Below, in pieces: positions 45,742 through 57,111 of a stretch of 64,000 nucleotides of DNA. The stretch is from Spodoptera frugiperda. Lineage: Eukaryota; Arthropoda; Insecta; Lepidoptera; Noctuidae. The translations under genes and the position numbers were made by a program. The stretch lies in NCBI RefSeq assembly GCF_023101765.2, contig NC_064213.1:3658001-3722000 (forward strand). The letters are read 5' to 3'. How positions within the stretch are numbered: position 1 is the stretch's first letter; every line of letters starts with the position of its first letter. The notes below the pieces were generated by a model. It was not told where the DNA came from, did no database searches, and saw only the letters and a program-made list of their open reading frames with translations.

Positions 45742-48689
45742 ATGCATTCAGATGAAGATTCTTTTCTTTCTGCTAACAATTCCACAGACCTCTCGAATAC
45801 AAGTTTCTCCTCTTGTACTGACACACTCGGCGAGCACCTGCGTATTACTTTCAATCACTCAAATAAACATTTGTTGAATGTCTGCCATATTAATGCCCAG
45901 AGTGTGCCAAGTCACTATAGTGACCTGTATGAGGCATTCTCGGATGTCAACGTGCACGCGGTCCTGGTTTCCGAGAGCTGGCTCAAACCTCATCTCCCTT
46001 CCACTAGCTACTCCCTTCCAGGTTTCATATTGATCAGAAATGATAGACTGGGAAGGGGGGGAGGCGGCGTGGCCGTTTATCTTCGTAGTAATTTTCCCTA
46101 CAAAATTCTAGCTGCATCACCTCCGGGTTACTCAGCATCTGCTGAGTATATCTTTCTTCAAGTTTCTATAAACGGAGTTAAGGCTCTCATTGGAGTGGTC
46201 TACTGTCCTCCTGCAGTGGACTATTTCTCTGATCTCGAGTTGGTTCTGGAGTCCATTGGATCTGAGTATGAGCATCACGTCATCATGGGTGATTTTAACA
46301 CAAACCTTTTGCACACTACCCTCCGTTCCCGTAAACTTCGAAACATCATTGAGTCTGTGGGTCTCCATGTCTTACCACTTCAAGCAACTCACAGCAGCAC
46401 TGGAGGTGAGGATACATGGCTTGACTTGGCCCTAACCTCAAGTCCTACTCACGTCTCCTCTCATGGCCAATGTCCAGCCCCTTGCTTTTCCCGTCATGAC
46501 CTAATTCATTTGTCCTATCGCCTTAAGCCTCCTAAACCTATCCCTAGGGTGCTGCGCATGCGTTGTTTTGCAAAAATGGATGTCGACAGACTGTGTAGGG
46601 ATGCCGCTGAGCTCGAGTGGGAGTCACAGGTATCCGGTGCTTCCTCGGTCGATGATAAGGTGTCCGTCTTCAACAAACTGGTAAAAACCTTATATGATAT
46701 CCATGCTCCAGTCAAATCAATAAAAGTTAAACGTCCACCGGCTCCATGGATGTCGAAGGGTGTGCGTATGGCCATGAGGCGAAGAAATCGAGCCTTCAGG
46801 AAATATAAGCGGGATCGGTCGGAGGATAATTGGGTGCTGTACAAGTCGGCTAGGAATCGATGTAATCAGATGATACGTAATGCTAAACGCCGACACATTC
46901 TCGAAAATATCACTTCTAGCTCCGCGGCCGATATCTGGAAATTCCTTGGAACTCTGGGTATCGGTAAACAAGGCCATGTGGAGCTGCCTAACACGATTGG
47001 TCTGGACGATATCAATCGTCATTTCACCACCACTTCTAATTTGGATCGTCAGACCATTCGTCAGACGGTAGACTTCATCGCTGGCCTTCCGCGTAGGAAT
47101 ACAGATTCCTTTAGTTTTTCTCCGGTTGCCTCAGGCGATATCAAAAAGATTATCCTTTCAATAAAATCCAGAGCCGTTGGCTTTGACGACATAGGTCGTA
47201 GTATGATTATCCCGATCCTTGATTATATCCTTCCATCGATTACCCACATTATCAACTTTTCCTTGTTCTCAGGACAGTTCCCTTCCCTGTGGCGTAATGC
47301 GTACGTCCGTCCTCTTCCGAAAATCACAAATCCCTCTCTCCCTTCACACTTCCGTCCTATTTCAATCCTTCCATTCCTCTCTAAAGTGCTGGAAGCCTGT
47401 GCCCATAAGCAGTTTTCATGTTTTATAGCCCGTCACAACCTCTTAAGCCCCTTGCAGTCTGGATTCAGACCTGGGCACAGTACGGCTACAGCACTTCTCA
47501 AAGTGACTGGCGACATTAGAGAGGGGATAGGTGAGACCAAAGTTACTATCATGGTATTAATAGACTTCTCCAATGCCTTTAATGCCGTCAGTCACGACAT
47601 CCTTGAATCCATCCTGTCCCATCTTATGGTGTCGCCTGGGGCACTGGATTGGTTCCGGTCTTATCTTCGTGGGCGCCAGCAGGCTGTTCGCAACGAGGAG
47701 ACGCTGTCGAATTGGTGTGCGCTTGCCGCTGGTGTCCCACAAGGCGGTATACTTTCACCATTACTATTTTCTATTTTCATAAACTTCATCACTCATAACC
47801 TTCAGTGTGCGTATCATCTCTACGCCGATGACCTTCAGATTTACACTCGAGCTCGGCCGGAAGATCTGTCGATAGCTATTGACAACCTTAACAAGGATTT
47901 GGAAGCAGTGAGCAGATGGTCTGACCGGTTTGGTGTGGCAGTAAACCCCACGAAATGCCAGGCTATTATAATTGGTAGCTCACGTATGATGAGCAGGGTG
48001 GTAGTCGCACATCTTCCCCCATAACACTTGGTGGCACGGTTATCCCTATTGGCCCTGATGCGAAGAATCTCGGCCTGCATCTTGATGCAACGCTGAGTTG
48101 GCGGACTCAGGTCTCCAGTGTTAGCCAAAGGGTAACTGGTGCCTTGCGTAATTTAAACCGGCTCAGGAACTTCCTTCCACCCACGACCAAGGCAATGCTT
48201 GTGCAGTCCCTCGTCTTCCCCATAATCGACTATGGTGACGTGTGCTATTACGATCTCAACTCGGACCTGCTCAACAAGCTTGATCGTCTCATCAATAACT
48301 GCATCAGATTTGTATTTAACCTGCGCAAGTACGATCATGTTTCTGAGTATCGGGCCGAGTTGAAATGGATGCCCATCCGACAGAGAAGAGCTCTCCGTGC
48401 CTTAACAACCCTTTTCTCTATCCTTCATTCTCCTAGTCCTCCTTCATACCTAACTCCTTACTTTCAATACCGCTATTTGGGACACTCCAAAAATCTTCGC
48501 TCTTCTCACAATCTCCTTCTACACTGTCCTTCTCACAGTTCTGATACTGTTCACTCCTCATTTCACATCCAATCTATCCTTCTTTGGAACAGGCTGCCCT
48601 TGGAAATCAGGAAGTCTGTCAGTAAGCAGGCATTCAAGGCTGGAGTTCGTCGGTGGATCATGGAGGGAAAGTTGGCAGAATCTTCATAA
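45742..48689 (+). pseudogene. LINE ORF2: endonuclease plus reverse transcriptase, one frameshift
   Basis: Starts at MHSDEDSFLSANN. The first 250 residues are an apurinic-type endonuclease: HINAQSV, VSESWLKP (catalytic Glu), GGGGVAVYLR, VVYCPP, IMGDFN and SRHDLIHLSYR. The reverse transcriptase follows: PSHFRPISILPFLSKVLEA, LQSGFRPGHSTATAL, IDFSNAFNAVSHD (motif A), AGVPQGGILSPLLFS (motif B) and HLYADDLQIY (catalytic YADD). After HLPP the frame hits a stop at 48022-48024. The coherent C-terminal part (KNLGLHLD..., VFPIIDYGDVCY, LLWNRLPLEI) continues in another frame to 48689. The break fits loss of one base in the C-run at 48016-48020. Otherwise about 980 codons are preserved. Confidence 0.85.
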
Positions 48690-48811
48690 ACCTTCTAGTA
48701 TGTATATATTATATTTGATTGTGCATATTTGTACATGTATATATGTATGTATGTATTGTATATGTTGTATATATTGTATTATATTATATATATATTGTAT
48801 TATATTGTATA

Positions 48812-50166
48812 CTAGCTTTTGCCCGCGACTTCGTTCGCGTGGAATAGTGACTTCCGGCAAATTTTTGGTTTTAACCACATAGTTCCCGATCTCGCGGGAT
48901 CTCTTCAAAAATGAGATGTGGAAGATATTCCAGGGAACTCTTCAAAAATCAACATAATGAGCTCTGCGTTTGAATTTAATAGATGTATACTCACTTAGGG
49001 CATTGAAAAAATAGTTTAAAAACGGACTTAAACTAACTTAAAACCAAAGAAAGCTACGAATTACGAATTTATAACAATTAAAAAAGAAACTATATTACAA
49101 CCTATCCTCTATGCTATAATAACCAAGCTTAAACTAAATAATTTAAAAGAAACGACTTATATCTAATCTAATTAAAAAAAAATTAGACTTACAATTTTAT
49201 TAAAAAAACTAACTACAGTAACTACTAATAATCGATATCAAACTAAACCTACGTTAAATAGTTTAACCAAAAAACCAGGAAAACCCAACAAATAAACTTA
49301 TTAATTGACAAATACAACGAAACCAATTTAGAATATACGAAACAGCAGGACCACTACAGACAAATAATCATACGACTGATAATACACTTTTTCTACGATA
49401 GTACCGAAGCGCTCGGCCGATACCCAACCAAATGAATGTAACGAAACCATAGCGCGATCTATTTCGTTCCCAACGCCATCTATCGAGGATAAAGACAACT
49501 TGGATTATTTATTTATACTCCGTTCGGGCATTTTCTTTGTACTAAAAGTTTAATTATATTGATATTATTTTTTTCATACCTTTTTACTATTTATTTACTT
49601 TTTTTCGATGAATTAAAACAATAACATGAACCGAAGTCGTGTAACGATCGACATAGAATTATTTATAAATAATTTATTTCTTATTTTTATTTTTTGATTT
49701 TTGAAATAAAAATATATCTATGTCCTTTCTAAGGTTCTAAACTATATCTGTACCAAATTTCAACCAAATCCGTCAAATAGTTGCGGAGATTAATGGTATA
49801 AGCATAGAATGTTCGACGTGATTCTTTAATTTGACATAACTTTTTTATTTATGAACCGATTGACATGAAACAAACACTAAATGTAAATTTAAGCATCCCA
49901 CAATATATTCGTGAAAAACGCATCCAACTCGGATCAGCCGTTTCTGAGATTAGCGCGCACAGACGAACAGACAAACAGACAAACAGACAAACAGACAAAC
50001 AGACAAACAGACAAACAGACAAACAGACAAACAGACAAACAGACAAAAAAAAAGTTAATTACATTTTTGGGTTCGACATCGACATAACAATAACCCCTGC
50101 TATTTTTTTTATTTTTATTTTCAATGTACAGACAGCACTTTTCTACGATTTTATTATATGTATAGA
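48812..50166 (-). mobile_element. Helitron-like non-autonomous element in the LINE 3' UTR
   Basis: On the minus strand it begins A|TCTATACATATAATAAAAT and ends with hairpin CGCGAACGAAGTCGCG, then GGCAAAAG, then CTAG|T. Host A and T flank it, with no target duplication, as for Helitrons. Length 1,355 bp; no Rep/helicase sequence. It separates two AT-rich parts of the LINE 3' UTR. Most of 48860-49380 is repeated at 63363-63960. Confidence 0.75.
49966..50046. repeat. (ACAAACAG)n tandem array
   Basis: About nine units of ACAGACAA. It is a microsatellite of the kind found in other elements of this family (14360-14395, 62695-62710, 63221-63242). The repetitive Cys/Val or Thr/Asp/Lys/Gln frames on both strands are artefacts. 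Confidence 0.9.
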
Positions 50167-50353
50167 TATGTAATTATATATATATATATATATGATACAC
50201 ATGATAGTCTATTATTTGTTACCTTTTCTTTATTCTTAATTACTACTTTGTTGCACCGACCACATTCTCACTGCATCACCTAAAGGTTGGCTAGCAAGAA
50301 TGCCTATGGCATTAAGCCCACCATTGTACATTATGTTGCAAAAGTTATATTGT

Positions 50354-50510
50354 GAGTCAACCATAAAAGATAGACATAATTATGCTGTCATGGGATATTT
50401 TTTATATAATTCTAAGGAGAACATTTTCGTGATACATGCTTTCTGTGTAGCTTTAGCCATTAAAGCTGCACACGCGACAGAGGCTTAAAAATGGAGTAAC
50501 TTCTCCCGTT
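50354..50510 (-). mobile_element. Helitron-like element, part right of the LINE
   Basis: GAGTCAACCATAAAAGATAG through TAGCTTTAGCCATTAAAGCT to TAAAAATGGAGTAACTTCTC. The same order follows the empty site at 62921-63075, which shows that this is the continuation of 43758-44059. Confidence 0.75.
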
Positions 50511-51736
50511 TTCCCAACTTTCTGAACATTGCATTTGAAACCGCGAATCTTCCAAGCCATCAACATACATAACTTAAAGTCAACACAGAGCGATGTTAAC
50601 ACGCGTTCAGACTTATATCATTCGAATCAAACGTAATCTTGCTTCAAGAACTTTCCACGCGCAAGATTTTCAACGTAAATTATAAAGGAGATAAAACTCT
50701 TGAGTCTTAAGGAGTTGCGGATTTATTATGGCGTTTTTGATTAAAAATGCATTACCATTTTTCTTTTTTGGGTTGCTTTTTGTTGGTAATGGCTAATGGT
50801 TTTCTCTTAATAAAGGAAAATGTTTGTTTTGTTCGAACAATCTGTTGCGTTAATATCGGATAGGTTTGTTTTTTTGTCTAATAAAGTAGATACGAGTAGA
50901 TATAGGGCTGAAGTATTCTCTGATTCTCTAATAAACTTAAAGATTTAAAACTATGATGTGATATTGGATTGAAGAATTTTGGTGGATTGAATATTCCCAA
51001 GCTGACTGTCAATCTACACTTTTTATATTGACGAAGGGAAACTTTGAAAAGGCGGCAAGCTTTTTGGCGGAAAAAACTAGGATGTGGTGGACACTACACT
51101 ACTACACCTAAAGGAGGCATCGAATTTAATAAACCAACCCGGTTGCCCCCATGGTGCAACGCCTGTTATGGTACTTCGCATGAAAACCTATATATCATCC
51201 TTGAACCTCTCTGGAGACCACTTTGCCGCCGTCTTTAACCTTCAAACAAACAGCAAGCTACTTAGTTTTCCTCAAATAAAAAAATCATTAGGTTCTCTCA
51301 TACATACTTACATTACATTTACACCACAACTTACAAGTATGACTTGAAAATGCATGCGTAAAGCAGCGACATAATAAATCAAAAGTGCAACCATGCATGC
51401 TGCTTACACTCTGACAGTGAGCTTGCATGTGATAAGTAACTTCAGCTCGTTCGCACATGTTCGTGAACTAAGTTAATTTAAAATTTATACAACTTTCTGT
51501 TTTTGAACTATTTTCTCATGAAAGTTTGTTGTTAAAGGTGTGTATTACAGGTGTGTTTTGCTTGTTATAGACCTATGTTGTACTGGGGTTGTGTTAAAGC
51601 TTTGGTTTTTCTGCGTGAATTCGTATGATAATGTTATTTATTTTTTTAATTCTACTTATATTTGTTCTTCACGGACTCTTGGCCCTTGTTATATTGTTTT
51701 TCATAATTTGAAACTGATTATTAACTTCATATTGCT
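50511..51736. other. Intron-like DNA, nothing certain
   Basis: Two overlapping frames near 51044-51347 show no domain. No repeat recognised. Confidence 0.35.
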
Positions 51737-52010
51737 GATTAGTAGAGTGGTCGCAAGTGCGACTGCCAGAAAAGAAGTCTTAGGTTCGATTCCTGGGTCG
51801 AGCAAAATATTGCTGGGATTTTTCAGTTTTTCTCCGCAGTGGCACATAGTCTGGAATTGTGCCAAGTATATGGCAATAAGCTCACCCCATATTACCTACA
51901 TGGGACTTTTAATACGAATAGTGAAAAGTAGGGTGTACATTGTATAGCGGCATTAAGTGCTGTAATGTGCACATCTGATTCGTCCTCGGGAGTAAAAACG
52001 CGTGAAATTA
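51737..52010 (+). mobile_element. SINE-1 (HaSE-like), best copy
   Basis: The head TAGAGTGGTCGCAAGTGCGA (A-box side) is followed by GGTTCGATTCC (perfect B box, 51783-51793). The body runs ATTGCTGGGATTTTTCAG, CACATAGTCTGGAATTGTGC, CTCACCCCATATTACC and ATGTGCACATCTGATTCG. The full SINE plan (tRNA-derived head, unique body) is visible. A pol III-transcribed retroelement depends on a partner LINE. Confidence 0.8.
51783..51793 (+). promoter_or_regulatory. Pol III B box of the SINE-1 copy
   Basis: GGTTCGATTCC matches the internal B-box consensus GGTTCGANNCC exactly. With the A-box-like TGGTCGCAAGTG about 35 bp upstream it would form an internal pol III promoter. Whether it is active is unknown. Confidence 0.6.
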
Positions 52011-52434
52011 CTCACACAAATCTTTTTTCTTATTATTATCAGCCATAATTGTTGGTCAGTTGATTTGAACTCAAATCCCTGACAGAAATCTTATGCAAGG
52101 ACCAAATAATCCAATTAAATTTCTATACACGTTCCCTAATACTCCCTATTACCATGTAACCCCGATCACACAAATAGCATACATCACTGGATCCAGCCTA
52201 AGATCAGCGAACTAAGCCGTATGATGACGTCACAGCGGTCATTACGATTCAGGCCCACCATATGAGCATCGTCAGCGAAACGTCACGTCGAGACAGTAAA
52301 TTACTGATATACAGTATTGGGTTATTATACTAAACAGTTTGTGTATATTATACTGTAAAGATTATCTTTGTTGCTTCTTAAAGGGGTAGTCAGAAGCATC
52401 AAGTTTTCTGTCAGTTTTTCTTCTTTTCTCTGAA

Positions 52435-52618
52435 TCACACTAATATTATAAATGAGAAAGTTTGTTTGTTTAGATGTTTGAATGTTTTTCCGTCTTAGTA
52501 CACTGAAACTACTGAACGAATTATGATTAAATTTGGTATACAGATAGGGTATGAGCTGGCTTGGGTAATAGGATATTTAACTCAATTTTAACACACCAAA
52601 GCTGTTGGCAGAAACTAG
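52435..52618 (+). mobile_element. Complete short Helitron-like element (184 bp)
   Basis: Runs from A|TCACACTAATATTATAAATG to CAGAAACTAG|T, with host A and T on the two sides. A small stem CCAA-AGCTG-TTGG sits 9 bases before CTAG. It is the cleanest small Helitron-like copy of the window. Confidence 0.7.
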
Positions 52619-53171
52619 TATGTTATATTGTTTTAATTGAACAAGGAGCACACTAAACATTAAAAGATCTAAATAACTTTTATTATTAAAAAAAATAAGG
52701 GTATTAATTTCACCGGACCCAGCCCCTGCTTGGGAGACCAATTATTGATTATTAAATAAATAAGAAATACAATACTTAGTTGTTTATATTTTTATTTGGC
52801 CGTCATATTTTTACTGAATAACATATCATTGCAGTACGGCACCTACCTAATATTTAAAAACACATAAGTACGTGTTACACTGACGAATCAATATCTATGA
52901 GCACTATAATTTAGATATAATTACTCGCTAGATAACGAGTCTACAGCCAAAACTGTGGGAGTAGACAGTTGTTTACCAAACCTAACCAGACAATTTCCGT
53001 CACGGTAGTTGCTTTTAAAGTATAAGATTCAGCGATTTTATACGCTGCTATGAAAATATTTATATTTTAGATATGAATTGGGCGTTTCGTAACCGCAGAG
53101 TCGAATACATTTGACAACACGAGTGTCTTAAAAGTATATTATTATAGTAAATATCGTGAGACATACAAAAT
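52619..53171. other. AT-rich DNA, nothing recognised
   Basis: No coding frame or known repeat. Confidence 0.35.
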
Positions 53172-53345
53172 TAACTAAAAAATTATGGTTTACTCACGTA
53201 AATTAACGGAGAAAAGCTCTACTAGTTTCGAGTCACATAGGGACTCTTTATGATGAGCAGCGTACGCAGACACAGCGACCTCGTGCTGCCTACTTAACGC
53301 AATCCCATTAATATACGCAAGTAAACCGTGATTTTTTAGTTAGTC
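53172..53345. repeat. Palindromic MITE, family F copy
   Basis: AACTAAAAAATTATGGTTTA at the left; its partner TAAACCGTGATTTTTTAGTT ends the right side. The inner AGCTCTACTAGTTTCGAGTC and AGCAGCGTACGCAGACACAG match 23608-23777. Confidence 0.8.
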
Positions 53346-53621
53346 TTAAGAGTAGACTACATATTTGACAAAAACTGGGTAGCAACGACTTTCTGATTCC
53401 TGATACTAAACTACTTCCTTCATACGGTATGGCACACTTTTTTACGTTTGTAATGGACGTTGTGAAGGTTCATAGTCCAGCAATTAAGTTTAAGCGTGTT
53501 TAGCATTTGTGTAAGTCACAAAGTCGTCTTAAAAAAACTGAATCAATAAGTAGAATTAGGTTAGGTAACTAGTTTAAGTTATCAGAATGATTTTCTACAA
53601 CTTTTAACTAACACACACACG

Positions 53622-53705
53622 TCATCAGCATATAAGTGGCCACTGCTAACCAAAGGCCTCTACTCGCATGGAGAAACTTTGAGTATTAATCACGACACTT
53701 ACAGA
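53622..53705 (-). repeat. Repeat family E copy (reverse)
   Basis: GTCATCAGCATATAAGTGGC, CACTGCTAACCAAAGGCCTC and TATTAATCACGACACTT, the reverse complement of 31752-31835. Confidence 0.6.
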
Positions 53706-53845
53706 ATGCGGGTTGGTTTTAACTTAACGAAATACAATTAAAATTCAACTATTCTCTTCTCGCTTCCGACTTGCACTACCTCAACCGACTATGACTTGGT
53801 GGATTTGAGGCCGCAATTGACTAATCCTCGGCGGGTTTAGGCGGC

Positions 53846-54965
53846 ATCCACCATTCATCATGGATGTCGACGGATTACGTACACCACACCACTTAAGTTT
53901 CGCCTGTAATGCGCTAGTGTGACGACTGTTTCCCTGCTCAACTTGTTTGGTTTTATGTACACATGTTTGATATGTACGACGCGTGTCACTATGGAGCCTT
54001 AAGCGTAGCTGGAAGTGACTTAATGTTCTAAGAAGATGTAGTACAAGAGTAGAATCTTATTATAATTTGAATGATGTGTTGTTTTGTGTTTATTTTTAAG
54101 TTTAATCGTTTTACTCAAGGGTCATACATTAGTTTGGGTAAATACATATTAATTGAATAATTTATTGATGCAAAATTATATTATACAAGGCACACGTATA
54201 AAATATGTATTATAGATAAACCTATCTGTGATTTTTTGATAGAAGAATCTGATATGATATTTTTAAGTGGACAAGCAGAGAGAAGAGAAATGTGCTATGC
54301 TACGTTACTGTAGATGCGTTTGGCTACCACCAATCATATTCATTAATACACATAGCTTAGCACTGGTGGAAACGGACTCAGCTAAGCTTTGCTTTTTATA
54401 TTGAAATATGCGTGCTATGAATGCGTGCTATGGATGGCTTTCCTACTACATCGCATACTCGACCACCGCATCTTACTCGCACAGCTACAAAACTTAGTGT
54501 CGGTGGAAATGGTCAATATGTAGCTTCACAACTTAGATATTACATTTTCGTAGCGTAGCTACATAGTACATTTAATTTTCTGGTGGAGAAGCACCCATAA
54601 AATATGACATAAAAAGCAATCCACATACAGACAAATCAATCCATAGAAAAGTCGTCAAGTCATCAAGTGAGTCAGCCATTATCACGACTACACCATTTAT
54701 TCCCTAGGCAGTAGTAATGAGTCGGTGTTACTAACGAGAAGACCACTCATGTAGAAATCACGGCTCGTCAGTCAACGGGGTCCTCCTAAGAATTTCTCGG
54801 ACGGAGTAATTTGTCTGTCTAAATTTGACGGGAAAATGACCGCTGGCTTTATCAGGTGTCAAGTAAAAAAAGATGATTTTGTTATTAATAGTTATTTCTA
54901 TCTTTTTCTTCGATTATATTTATTGTGTTGATTAATTAGCTAATATTAGAGAAGGGCCAAATTAA
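53846..54965. repeat. Tandem segmental duplication, copy 1
   Basis: Starts ATCCACCATTCATCATGGAT and ends ...GAAGGGCCAAATTAA. The next-door copy (55024-56004) is closely similar except for an internal loss of about 150 bp within family A. No gene is contained in the unit. Confidence 0.85.
54286..54597 (+). repeat. Palindromic MITE, family A (in duplication copy 1)
   Basis: GAAATGTGCTATGCTACGTT, AGCACTGGTGGAAACGGACT, ends TTCTGGTGGAGAAGCACCC. The extra TAATT near the right end (ACATTTAATTTTCTGG) is also in copy 2, so the MITE was there before the duplication. Confidence 0.7.
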
Positions 54966-54973
54966 AAGTACCT

Positions 54974-55012
54974 TTAAGTCTTTGACTGCCAATAGAAAAC
55001 TGTTGAAGGCAA
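54974..55012. repeat. TTAA MITE fragment at the duplication junction
   Basis: TTAAGTCTTTGACTGCCAAT then AGAAAACTGTTGAAGGCAAA, the left part of the 43251 MITE, stops at ATCC where copy 2 begins. The break is inside the MITE. Confidence 0.75.
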
Positions 55013-55023
55013 ATCCACCATTC

Positions 55024-56004
55024 ATCCACCATTCATCATGAATGTCGACGGATTACGTACACCACACCACTTAAGTTTCGCCTGTAATGCGCTAGTGTGA
55101 CGACTGTTTCCCTGCTCAACTTGTTTGGTTTTATGTACACATGTTTGATATGTACGACGCGTGTCACTACGAAGCCTTAAGCGTAGCTGGAAGTGACTTA
55201 ATGTTCTAAGAAGATGTAGTACAAGAGTAGGATCTTATTGTAATTTGAATGATGTGTTGTTTTGTGTTTATTTTTAAGTTCAATTTTTTTATTCAAGGGT
55301 CATACATTATTTTGGGTAAATACATATTAATTGAATAATTTATTGATGCAAAATTATATTATACAAGGCACACGTATGAAATATGTATTATAGAAAACCT
55401 GTCTGACATTTTTTTATAGAAGAATCTGATATGATATTTTTAAGTGGACAAGGAAAGAAAGTGACATTTTAATACTCCACCAGGAATGCTACGTTATTAT
55501 AGATGCGTTTGGCTACCATCAATCATATTCATTAATACACATAGCTTAATCAATATGGTAGTTGCATAGCTTAGCTATTACATCTTCGTAGCATAGCTAC
55601 ATAGTACATTTAATTTTCTGGTGGAGAAGTCCCCTAAAAGATGACATGAAAATCAATCCACATACAGACAAATCAATCCAAAGAATAGTCGTCAAGTCAT
55701 CAAGTGAGTCAGCCATTATCACGACTACACCATTTATTCCCTAGGCAGTAGTAATGAGTCGGTATTACTAACGAGAAGGCCACTCATGTAGAAATCACGG
55801 CTCGTCAGTCAACGGGGTCCTCCTAAGAATTTCTCGAACGAAGTAATTTGTCTGTCCAAATTTGACGGGAAAATGACCGCTGGCTTTATCAGGTGTCAAG
55901 TAAAAAAAAAGATGATTTTGTTACTAATAGTTATTTCTATCTTTTTGTTCGATTATGTTTATTGTGTTGATTAATTAGCTAATATTAAATAAGGGCCAAA
56001 TTAA
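55024..56004. repeat. Tandem segmental duplication, copy 2
   Basis: ATCCACCATTCATCATGAAT to AAGGGCCAAATTAA. The start word ATCCACCATTC is present twice in tandem (55013-55023 and 55024-55034). Confidence 0.85.
55478..55640 (+). repeat. Palindromic MITE, family A (in duplication copy 2, deleted)
   Basis: Keeps both flanks of the element (ATGCTACGTTATTATAGATG and CATCTTCGTAGCATAGCTAC) but lacks the middle part present in copy 1. Confidence 0.7.
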
Positions 56005-56033
56005 GATTACTTAACCGACGAGCATGCATCGAA

Positions 56034-56129
56034 AGACTGATGACTGTTGATAAAGCGAAAGGGGTATGTAAGATTCGTAGCAATTGGCGTTCCATTGTCT
56101 CTGCCTGCCCTCATGGGCGACAAGCGTGA
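56034..56129 (+). pseudogene. LINE ORF2 C-terminal fragment (RTE-like), copy 2
   Basis: Thirty-one codons RLMTVDKAKGVCKIRSNW...GRQA then a stop. It matches 10866-10967, most differences being synonymous or conservative. It sits directly after the duplicated block. Confidence 0.5.
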
Positions 56130-56149
56130 GGTTATGGTATAATTCATTA

Positions 56150-56940
56150 ACGAACATAACAAACAAAGTATGGAATTCACATTCGGCAGAAGTTTATATT
56201 ATCACCAAATTTGTCTTAATTTATAACTGTATATCTTCCCAAAAGATTGATTGAAAAGTAGCCACACAGCTATTTTACCTACCCACGAAAAGAATTTCAT
56301 TCGAAACTATCCCAATTTTTTACTCCCGAATGTAAATATTTCAGGGCCACTTTATTTATTGCGATCTAGTCTAGATCTATCGTGTTTACAAATCATCTGC
56401 CCACGTTGAATGCTTCGGAATAGCAATATTGCATCGAAAACAAAAACCAAACGAACATCTGCGATATTTGAACTACTCAATACATTTTAGATCCGTCTTT
56501 TGTTTGTGAATTCTTTATTCCACTGGCTGAATAGAAAGTTTCGAATGCGAAAAAAGCCTTTTAAATCTGCTATTGAAAAAAAAGAAGTGTTAGGAGTACT
56601 AACAAATCACTAGTATGTAGAACGTTGCCCAAAGCAATGGCGGAACCCATTTCTAGCTGACTCAAATCCCCCGATTTGTATGGGTAGACGCAGACATGTT
56701 GCCGATTCGTTCCCAGTATTCTCTTTCACTCGCAAATCAACATTCAATGAAACAAGCCTCGTTCAAATGGGGGTCGTATTCATATCGCTATGCAATTTTT
56801 TGTTTTATTGAGGAAACCTCGGCGAAATGATCCGAGGATGTGTAGTCAAATGTTTGATGGCTGATACAGAAGATTCATGAGCCTTGTGAGATATTTGCGA
56901 GTAGTAAAACAAAGCTACGTAATACTCGCGAATGTACGTC
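56150..56940. other. Intron-like DNA, nothing recognised
   Basis: No domain-bearing frame or recognised repeat. Confidence 0.35.
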
Positions 56941-57111
56941 GATGTTAAATGACTTGAGAAGGCTGAGTCTGAACAATGGCGCTGCCAATTGCTTGGCTTT
57001 AGACAAACAAATCATGAGTTATTCAAATGCTACTTTTTATAATTATAAGCATTTGTCTCTCGTATATAAACGCGTACATAAAATTAGTTCTTACGAATAT
57101 TATAAACATAG

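Larger units (their letters stand above)
44060..50347 (+). mobile_element. Near-full-length two-ORF non-LTR retrotransposon
   Basis: Flanked by a 6-bp target duplication TATTGT (44054-44059 and 50348-50353). The paralogous empty site at 62905-62930 reads straight through with one copy of that word, which proves the borders. Layout: 5' UTR about 250 nt, ORF1 (44313-45053), a long inter-ORF spacer, ORF2 with endonuclease and reverse transcriptase (45742-48689, one frameshift) and a 3' UTR (48690-48811 plus 50167-50347). The 3' UTR is split by a 1,355-bp Helitron-like insertion. Without that insertion the element is about 4.9 kb. Clade not fixed; a CR1/Jockey-like group is likely. Confidence 0.85.

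Noticed and set aside
49849..50173. Repetitive SVCLFVCLSV and TDKQTNRQ frames on opposite strands; also a possible CRISPR-like array
   Set aside because: A simple (ACAAACAG)n microsatellite; there are no spacers, and the genome is eukaryotic.
51741..51793. Possible tRNA gene (A and B box)
   Set aside because: No complete clover-leaf or anticodon arm; the same head occurs in front of a common SINE body.
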